Assembly: GCA_009869945.1 (NCBI GenBank)
Contig: WIXG01000036.1
Location: 62,001 to 126,000 of the forward strand
Length of the DNA stretch: 64,000 bases
Direction: 5' to 3'
Source of the DNA: Mesaphorura yosii
Lineage: Eukaryota > Arthropoda > Collembola > Poduromorpha > Tullbergiidae
Shown: in pieces, positions 53,623 to 64,000 of the stretch
Position numbering within the stretch: position 1 is the stretch's first letter
Layout of the letters: every line of letters begins with the position of its first letter
Made by a program: the position numbers and the translations under genes
Notes under the pieces: model-generated
The model's database searches: none
Told to the model about the DNA's origin: nothing
The model's input: the letters and a program-made list of their open reading frames with translations, nothing else

Positions 53623-55316
53623 ATGGAAGGTACGCCTTGAATCAGGTGACTTGAGAGGAAAATCTTGCAACATGTTAGCAAATGGTTGTGGTTTCTGTTT
53701 TCAGAGCTGGACGGTCATTATTGAACCAATTTGTAGCAGACAAGATAGTGATGCAATCAAAACGGTGGTTTTTACTGTGAGACCTATTAATAATAACTTG
53801 AAGTGAGATACTTTAGCTAATTAGAAATAATAGAAATTCTAAAAGCATTCGTGATGAGCAGAATGCAGTAAGAACTAGTTAGGCGTTTATTGCATTGTAC
53901 ACCGTAGCTTCATCTTTAAATTTAAATAATTTGGCCAGTGATTCTACATGGAGTAAGGTGGGATGGTATTGACGAGGCTTATTTGGGGGTTGAAGAAATG
54001 GATCTTATGGGGCTAATCGTAAGAATAAGAAATATGAGTGTAGAAGCAGCAAGGAAATTAATCATCCAGTTCTTTCTTGAGTACTAAATTACTAACGTTA
54101 AAGAATTTGGAATTGCATGAAGAGTTAGGTTGAGGGAATTTACATTGGTTGATGTTACTTTTAGATTCTTAGTGTCTAATTCTTATCAGTCGGTGAGGAT
54201 GAGAAGAAGCTATGGTACACAACGCACTCTTTTCCAACTTTATTGTATTTAGTTATGTTCTCTTTCCGCTAGAAATTTTGCCCGTCTAATTAACCCTTGT
54301 GAAAATGTGCACATATGATGCAGGCGATTTCTTTCCTAGTAATTTTAGTATAACTCAATCGACATCGTTGTAAAAGTGAGATTTACCAAGCTGCCTAAAG
54401 AAAGTCATCTTTATAGGGTCGTCATTAGGACGCTTGATTGTTTTTATAATTTTTCATTTTTCCCAATTCAATCCTTTGAAATAATTGCACTTTCCTTAAA
54501 TTGTGCTATTTGAATGCTGTAACTCAAAATTTGTAAGCTCGTTATTCGAAGTCAATCTGGGACAAACTTCGCCGACTAAAATCTCTAAGAGACGCGATGA
54601 TGATTGAATCACACTTTAAAGTAGTACTTTTCTAGTAAGCTCCTTCAATGTTGTTACGTACAAGTAATTAGGCTGTAGTGTTTACGGATAAGTGCATGCT
54701 TCCAGGTGGATAACAATTGAGGAACCTGTACACGAGGATAGTTTAGCTTAAATTACAACTGGCCTTGTTTTAGAAGACTTTCGTGTGTCAATGAATGTTA
54801 GTAAGAATGACAAAATAATTAGACGGCCCAGCAGCTGTGAGTTTACTACACCTCTCACCATTTTCACTGTTATTTTGAAAAGAGTTAGTGGTTTGCTTGA
54901 ACTTGAATAATTGAATGTTTAAACTATACAGTGTAGTCCACCAGGCGGATGAGGTTTTGCAGGATAGAAGCTAGAGCATTTACTAAATAATTCTCTAATG
55001 CTACACATACACATAATTTTCAATAAAGGCATTAAAGGCTAAATAAAATTTTAGTTCATGTATCAAGTTCTGACTTTTGAACAATGGATCTTTGAACTTA
55101 TACTGTCACGTATTTGGCACCTGAACAACATTAATCTCCTGACCTTTGCTTGGGCGCAAGGTCAAAATTGCTCAAAATGGAATAATTCTATGATCACTGC
55201 TACTTTTGAAAGCGGATAGCTTATTCACTTTGTTCATTTCAATTGGCACGAAACTACGAAGCAGGTAAAACATCGTAGAAAGTTCTCTACGCGTGCGCAG
55301 AAAGAGTAGACCGGAG
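53623..55316. other. NDRG 3' UTR and promoter region of HINT1
   Basis: AT-rich sequence with no supported exon. A start-like ATG after the NDRG stop belongs to a frame with no splice support. Confidence 0.4.
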
Positions 55317-58207
<2,891 letters not shown>

Positions 58208-58369
58208 ATGTGAGGCTAGCGCTGAAGAGTTGCGTCTACCGTTGTGGTAGTTGCTATCTAAAGACTTGTAAATTGCGGTAGAATTATGATGAATTTGATG
58301 AACGTTTATGAAATGAAGCTTAACATTGCACTGTAGCACATACAAACCCTGTCGTCATTCAAAAATGGA

Positions 58370-58375
58370 AATAAA
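58370..58375 (+). terminator. Poly(A) signal AATAAA of HINT1
   Basis: Lies 163 nt after the HINT1 stop codon and about 360 nt before the Alg11 start codon. Confidence 0.65.
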
Positions 58376-58735
58376 AGGCATTTGAAGCGAAAGTGCTTGG
58401 AAATGGTGCAGTAAGATTTGGAGTTTTTGGAGCCAAGTACTCCGATCTCATCTTTGTTCAAGAGCAAGCACGAGCACATGCGGAACCCATGACTGGTGTC
58501 CGAGCACTGTGTCAGACTGTGCATGGAATGAAAGTAGAAGCCAAGCGCTGTGCGAGGCTTACAGTTGCCGAATTCTCTCTCGCTCGGTTCGGGCATTGAT
58601 TCCACCGATTCTAAAAATATGCCTGGCATGGCTCTACGAGAACCTGACGAATTCGAATGCTAGGAAATGTTTACGTGCATAAAGGAAAGTAAAAGTGGCA
58701 TATTTGCTAGATCGTTTATCTAAATTCCAGAAATC

Positions 58736-60449
58736 ATGGTGTTTTCCATTTTCATATTCACAATTGCAATTGGTGCAATTGCCATCATTCTTTCCATCAT
58801 CATATTTGCACAGGTAATGGTATCAATAGTCAAGTGCACAATTTAGCAGCAGATCAGGAATAAATTAGACTCTTGCAGTGAAGTGCTTGGTTTCATTTGC
58901 AGAGATTAAGAAAGGCCAAGAAACTTCGACAGCTCACTGATAATCGCTTCTCCGTCGGCATATTTCACCCGTTTTGCAATTCAGGCGGTGGTGAGGAGCG
59001 CATTTTATGGTGCTGCTTGAAATCTTTGCATAATAGGTAAATACTGCAATTGCTATTAGTTAATAAGCATGTCTATCTCGTGATTAGTCTACCGCCACAT
59101 GATTTCATGCGCTCGTCTTCAGGTATCCCAGCTGGCGGTACATCGTGTACACTGGCGATGTAGATGTTTGTCCAGAGAAGATAATCGGAAACGCTGAACT
59201 ACGTTTCGACATTACCGTGCCGCCGTCAGTGGAGTTCGTCTACCTTCGTAGGCGTAACTTACTAGATCCGATGAAGCACTCGTACTTATCCTGCACGGGC
59301 CTTGGGTCCATTTTTGTGGGCCTGGAGGCTCTCTTCAAGTTTGTTCCAGGTAAGACTCGTTTGGGGTTATGCCTCGACGTGGAATAATTGGAACCGTACT
59401 TTCCACTTATAGATATTTACATCGACACGATGCATTTCACATTCACATTGCCTTTATTCAAGTACTTTGGAGGTTGCAAGGTTGGCTGCTACGTCCACTC
59501 TCTACTCATGACAAGAGATTTAATTCAGAGTCTGGCTCACCGGTCGCCATCGAATCACTCAAGTGGGCCACTTTATTCCTTTGGAAGGCTGGTGTACTAC
59601 CGAGTATTCAAGAAGTTTTATGCTTGGGCTGGTCGCTGCAGCGATATCATCATGGCCAACTCAAGTTGGACAGAAGCGCATATAAACTACTTGTGGGAAT
59701 GTCCGTCGAAAACGTTCCGAATTTATCCGCCCTGCTGTGTCGAAGACCTGAGCATGATTCCAATCGTGAAGAACAACGGCAGAGAACGGCATCTGATAAA
59801 AATCATTTCACTGGGCTCGTTCAAGTTTGCGAAGGATCACCCGCAGCAAATCAGGACACTGTTTCAGCTTCGTCAGTACTTGAATGAGCAGACGTGGGAG
59901 CGAGTGCAGTTCACAATGATTGGGTACTGCCGAAATGCTGAGGACGAGTCAAGGCTGAAGGACATGCAAGATTTATGCAAACACCTGTCAGTGGAAGACA
60001 ATGTCGTCTTCAAAATCAACATCACATTCGACGAGCTGAAGCAGGAGCTGGCGGAGTCGTCTATCGGGATACATGCCACCTTCGACGACCCCTTCGGAAT
60101 AAGTAAGGAAAGGTCGCTCAATTGCTATTACGTAGAATGCGATGAACCTCACAAATTCGCTGTTCCTGTTCCTTGTTCAGGCATCGTTGAGTGCATGGCT
60201 TCCGGCATCATTATGGTTGCAAATAAGTCTGGCGGGCCGTTGATGGACATAATACTCGAGTATTCTGGCTATCGAAACGGGTTCCTCGCAATGGACGAAT
60301 TGGAGTACGCGGAAGCAATACGAAACGTCATTTTCATGTCCGCAGATGAGAAGTTTGCCATTCGTACTCAGGCAAGAGCGTCTGTGGAAAGATTCGGCGA
60401 AGCCCAATTTGGAACGGCGTTCATTGAAGCTATCGACACCTTACTTTAG
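58736..60449 (+). CDS. Alg11: ALG11 GDP-Man:Man3GlcNAc2-PP-dolichol alpha-1,2-mannosyltransferase
   Basis: Adds the fourth and fifth mannoses to the lipid-linked oligosaccharide on the cytosolic face of the ER. Exons 58736-58813, 58903-59036, 59123-59349, 59413-60102 and 60181-60449 give 465 aa, near the usual length. Residues 1-26 form a hydrophobic membrane anchor. Signature blocks: [64 protein letters not shown], and the nucleotide-sugar motif [12 protein letters not shown] near residue 377. The last intron (60103-60180) is 78 nt, a multiple of three, and contains no stop. It is recognised as an intron because it splits the conserved [10 protein letters not shown] motif and has consensus ends. 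An AG acceptor (attccag) ends 5 nt before the ATG, suggesting a spliced leader or 5' UTR intron. The poly(A) signal is at 60549. Confidence 0.96.
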
Positions 60450-60548
60450 AAAGCAAGTTACAGTAAAGCGTTGTTGATTGCTAAGAATCTTATCTCATTG
60501 AATTGACTTGTGTCTAAAAGGAATTTATGATCTCATTTTACTCCAAGT

Positions 60549-60554
60549 AATAAA
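60549..60554 (+). terminator. Poly(A) signal AATAAA of Alg11
   Basis: Canonical hexamer 100 nt after the stop codon. Any minus-strand transcript ending at 60647 would converge on it. Confidence 0.65.
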
Positions 60555-60646
60555 GCACTGTGACATCTTCAATTAAACATTTTTCGTCTCATCTGTGATA
60601 AATGATTTTATAGTAGAGTAGAACGTTAATACTCGTTGAAATGATT

Positions 60647-60851
60647 TTAGACTGATTCAAACTTCATCACCTGCGTGCCTGCAGTGCGTACATCCACATG
60701 CTGGAATCGCTTCGTGTCCTCAATCAAGCCGACAAGGTGTGATTTCTTATAATCATCAGTGAACCGATTCATTTCGACACGCACGTTGATGTTGCCATAA
60801 CTCTGAACCGGGGCACGGGTGCTGTGAACCTTCCTCATACGAACAATGAGA
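60647..60851 (-). CDS. Putative terminal coding exon, unidentified
   Basis: Open frame after acceptor catttacag (exon start 60851) to a TAA at 60647, about 68 codons, with natural-looking composition (VRVEMNRFTDDYKKSHLVGL, EDTKRFQHVDVRTAG). It needs a preceding exon ending in phase 2; a candidate segment at about 60900-61130 fits only with a poor donor (gtctcc). Not recognised as any family. It could belong with the exons at 61525-62044 or be a separate gene. Confidence 0.4.
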
Positions 60852-61524
60852 CTGTAAATGCACGATGCCTAAATCATATGCACAATTTCCTAAATGAATT
60901 GTTTTGTGAGCAGTGCAGGTCTAATGCACCGTGCCGGGGAGACCTGAGAACGGAGATGCCAACAACGCGTAGTCGAATGCGTGTAATCAGGCAGCAGGAG
61001 CAGGCATTTATGCCTGCATAACAATAAATTTCATTACTTGAGGTTGTCTTAAGTAAAAGTCCGCACGCAGCACAAGTCCGTGCGTTCACATTGCTACGCT
61101 GTTTTGATATTGTTGTGGTGTTATCTCGTTGTCTGAATTTTTCGTGGACCAGAGGGTATTTTTGACAGGTAAGGAAGGATTTATTATATTATTTCGTAAG
61201 GGTGTTGTTGTTGTTACTCGTTTGCAAAAGGTTTTAATGGGGTTTTTATTAGGACTTCGTGCTGCATACCTTCAGGTTCACCTGGATTGGTTCGCTCGTC
61301 GACTCGTTCCTTTCTTCTTCGCTCTCGTACGTTGCACAGCGAGTTGGTCTTGGTCGTCAAAGGAGCGACTCCAGCAGGTAGTTTTCGTGTACCCGCACGC
61401 ACTCGTACACGGATTAGTAGAGTATGACCAGACTCAGACCATGTTTGTAGGTGCATGGCATAGCATGGGATGATGCACGTAAAAGAAAGAATCAGCGAAA
61501 GGAATCAGGTTCTCCGAAAATCAC

Positions 61525-62044
61525 CCCGTGGGCAATAATGAATCTTCTCTGCATTTTTGGCCTTGCATTATGAAGCACGTCTGGTTCAAAGAAACGAAAT
61601 AGTTCAGAGCCAGCACTGGTCTTGTGCACAAACAAGACGACAACAATGCACGTCTTCGTCGCTCCACCGGAGTTTCGAGCGGCAGCGAAAAGAGCAAACA
61701 TATTTTAATACGTTCTGTAACTGCTCTGTTAATCTGGCCAGTGCGGAAGTAAATCAGTGACTAACGTAAACACAAGTGTGTTACGGTAAGCATGGGGACT
61801 CGGGTCAGAAAACGTTGAACTTCCTCAAAACCCGACGGTGACCGGTAACAGTCAATCGTCATTTGTTCTTCGGTTGTGATTTTCGCCACAGAAACGAATT
61901 GGAATCTGAACCCGGACACAATGTGACAGTTTTCAGCGTGCCCCGTTCGGTAAGGCTCGTAGGTGCGGACGCGAAGCGCCAACAACATGTGAGCCAGCTG
62001 AGGCGTGAACAGTAAACTCATTCTGAGGAGAGGTGATAGTCCGC
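61525..62044 (-). CDS. Putative two-exon fragment of an unidentified gene (weak TMEM231 resemblance)
   Basis: Exon 61785-62044 follows acceptor tttgcacag and contains an ATG at 62021 (MSLLFTPQLAHMLLALRV, then GFRFQFVSVAKITTEEQ and FEEVQRFLTRVPML). After a 51-nt intron, exon 61525-61733 stays open in phase 0 (INRAVTERIKICLLFSLPLE, QTCFIMQGQKCRED) up to a possible phase-2 donor. The order FRFQ, then RVPML, then a FSLPLE-type strand loosely recalls the transition-zone protein TMEM231, but the expected C terminus was not found downstream. Treat the name as a guess only. Confidence 0.4.
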
Positions 62045-62403
62045 CTGTGCAAAAATGCGAAAGTGTGAATTCGATGTTGGTGAGCAGTGAACACAAATGA
62101 AATGATTTATGAAGTCGGGTTTCCTCCTCTTCAATCGCTTTTGGAATCTCTAATTTGGTAAGCCTCCTATTTTAAGACTGCTCAGCATTGGTCGTCCTCG
62201 TAAATAAAGCATCTTGAATCATCAATAATGTATTTTGGAGACTTTTTTCTTTATAGTCGGTATAATTTATAAAATTAAAGCTGCTATAAATTTAGAACTG
62301 AAATTACGTCGAAACAAATAAGGAATTAGTATGGCTTCAGAGTATAATTCCGTAAACTATGTTAATAGGGAATCCCAAAAGAAAGATCGTTAAGATCTCC
62401 AAA

Positions 62404-64000
62404 ATGAAGTCTCGAGGAGGTTGGCTATTCCTGCTCGGCGTTGTTGGATGCTGCATCCAACTCGTCGGAGGAGCCAATCGAGCGGACGGCGGACAAGCAA
62501 TGGTTTCGAGAAGCATAGGAATGAGAGTCGAATTCAAAATCGCTGAGGAGCTTCCCAAGAACACCTTCGTTGGGCATATACCCACCAAGCCCGGCTTTAC
62601 ATACCGCTTCAACGAACAAATGGACGAATTCGTCCTGAATGGTGCAAGTGGGGAAATTCGAACGGGGAAAGTCATCGATAGGGAAAATTTAACCAGCAAC
62701 CATTTTGACTTGGTGATACTCTCGAGCCAGCCCGTGTATCCGGTCGAGGTCCGCATCACCATTGAAGACATAAACGTAAGCCAGTGGCATTTGCATGCGT
62801 CGGCACTCAGCTGTAGGCTCATTTCTCGCCAAATAAAGTAGCACAACTTGGCATCGTTCTAGGAATTTCCGCCATCGTTCCCTGAACCCGAAATTGAAGT
62901 CACTTTCTCAGAAAGTGCGAGCTCTGGCACACGCGTGTTTTTAGACACGGCGACTGATTTTGACTCTGATGTCAACGGCGTGACTTCGGAGTACAGGATT
63001 GTGTCCGGCAACGAGGAGGAGCACTTCCGCTTGGCTGTCACACCCAACCCAAGCGGTGATGCTCCATTTCTCCACTTGGAAACGACTGGAAAGCTGGACC
63101 GCGAAGCAATTGCTGCCTATCGGCTCAATATATCTGCTCAAGATGGAGGATCGCCGCCGAAGCTTGGATTCCTCATCGTCAACGTGGTCGTGCTCGACAT
63201 CAATGTACGCCTCGGAAGCTGATTTTATGAGTTTGCATTGCCTAACATTACGATTGTTTTTTCCTGCAGAATAATCCACCAATATTCGACCACTCTGACT
63301 ACGTAGTGTCATTAAACGAAAGTGCCACAATGGGAACGAACGTACTTCAAGTGCGAGCCACCGACAACGACGAAGGGGACAACGCAAAAGTTACGTACTA
63401 CTTGAACCCCACGGAACGGCAGTTTAGCATTGACCCCGAAACGGGTGACATCTTCACAATGCAGCAACCGCTTGTGTGCCAAAAAAGTTGTCCCCAAAAT
63501 CACCAAAGTTGTTCCAAGAGTTGTGTGTTCACGGTGTTTGCGCACGACCACGGAATCCCGAGACAAGACGGGCGAACTTACGTGACAGTGAATTTGATCG
63601 ACACAAACGATCACGCGCCAGCAATAAAGTTCACTTACTTTCCTCCGACCGCTAGCTCGGCCTCCGTGGACGAGAACGCGCAAAACGGTTCCGTCGTCGC
63701 CGCAATCTCCATCCTCGACATGGACGAAGGGTTGAACGGAGAGACGACCGTCGACATTCTGACCGGGAACGAACTCAATCACTTCCGGCTCGAGTCGACA
63801 CTTTCGTTTCAACTTCTGCGCGTGAATGGAGTGCTGGATCGAGAGAAGATTGGGCGGTACAATCTGACTGTTGTGGCCACCGACAAAGGCACTCCAGCAC
63901 GAAGCTCAACGGCTTTTCTCGTCATACAAGTCAACGGTAAGTGCGAGTCACGATTTGCGGCAGTTCGCATACCGCATCATTTACTCTTATCAACAGACAG
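62404..64000 (+). CDS. ds: Dachsous protocadherin, N-terminal part (runs off right edge)
   Basis: Giant atypical cadherin, the ligand of Fat in Hippo growth control and planar polarity. Exons 62404-62775, 62863-63204 and 63270-63936, with the next starting at 63997 (caacag|AC). The start at 62404 gives a good signal peptide (basic MKSRGG then a hydrophobic core). An in-frame ATG at 62359 would add 15 charged residues in front and is less likely. The first cadherin repeat has GHIPTKPGFTYRF and ILSSQPVYPVEVRI; the second has DVNGVTSEYRIVSGNEEEHF and LHLETTGKLDRE; the third has NNPPIFDHSDY, a cysteine-rich stretch (four Cys around CPQNHQSC) and VFAHDHGIPRQDGRTYV; then a fourth begins (VDENAQNGSVVAAI, GVLDREKIGRYNLTV). 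The match to fly Dachsous is close in order and wording. The first two linkers depart from the usual DxNDNxP calcium motif. Confidence 0.95.

Noticed and set aside
61129-61473. 114-codon open frame on plus between Alg11 and Dachsous
   Set aside because: Begins at TTG, contains a (GTT)n run, no splice or family support.

Overview
This is a window of animal nuclear DNA with intron-rich genes. Most introns are about 55-110 nt with GT-AG ends; a few are several kilobases. The gene set (adducin/hts, an Oamb-type octopamine receptor, Dachsous, golgin104, Alg11, HINT1, NDRG, HECTD2) points to an ecdysozoan, most likely an arthropod or close relative. A candidate ciliary gene (CFAP99-like) would fit a lineage that keeps motile cilia or flagellated sperm. 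The species cannot be named from the sequence. No transposon, CRISPR, prokaryotic operon, tRNA or rRNA was recognised.

Layout, left to right: the 5' part of golgin104/CCDC186 on the minus strand (98-1252, running off the left edge); a head-to-head 2.9 kb gap; adducin (hts) on plus in 16 coding exons (4130-9056); the octopamine receptor Oamb on minus (12495-23087), whose tail exons lie up to 9 kb beyond the seven-transmembrane core, so most of the 12-21 kb stretch is Oamb intron; a gene-poor 5' flank (23.1-28.7 kb); HECTD2 E3 ligase on minus (28743-34699, 18 coding exons traced, start exon not found); a CFAP99-like coiled-coil gene on minus (35763-39166); a small membrane-protein gene on plus (39913-41057); a long gene-poor stretch (41-49 kb); NDRG on plus (49206-53622); HINT1 on plus (55317-58207) with an unrelated leucine-rich gene nested antisense in its last intron (56170-57480); Alg11 on plus (58736-60449); an unresolved minus-strand cluster of exons (60.6-62.0 kb); and the first exons of Dachsous on plus (62404 to the right edge).

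The genes do not form one pathway. They are mainly single-copy conserved cell-biology genes: secretory pathway (golgin104, Alg11), membrane skeleton (hts), signalling (Oamb, Dachsous, NDRG), ubiquitin transfer (HECTD2) and nucleotide hydrolysis (HINT1). I found no clearly new multi-gene system. The points most worth checking are the HINT1 leader exon that could make a mitochondrial isoform, the nested antisense gene, a four-cysteine zinc-ribbon motif at the N-terminal side of HECTD2, three consecutive frame-neutral cassette exons in hts, a 33-nt microexon in Oamb, a stop-free 78-nt intron in Alg11, and G-quadruplex and hairpin motifs inside an Oamb intron. All exon boundaries were read by eye from splice consensus, phase continuity and protein similarity recalled from memory; no alignment or RNA data were available.
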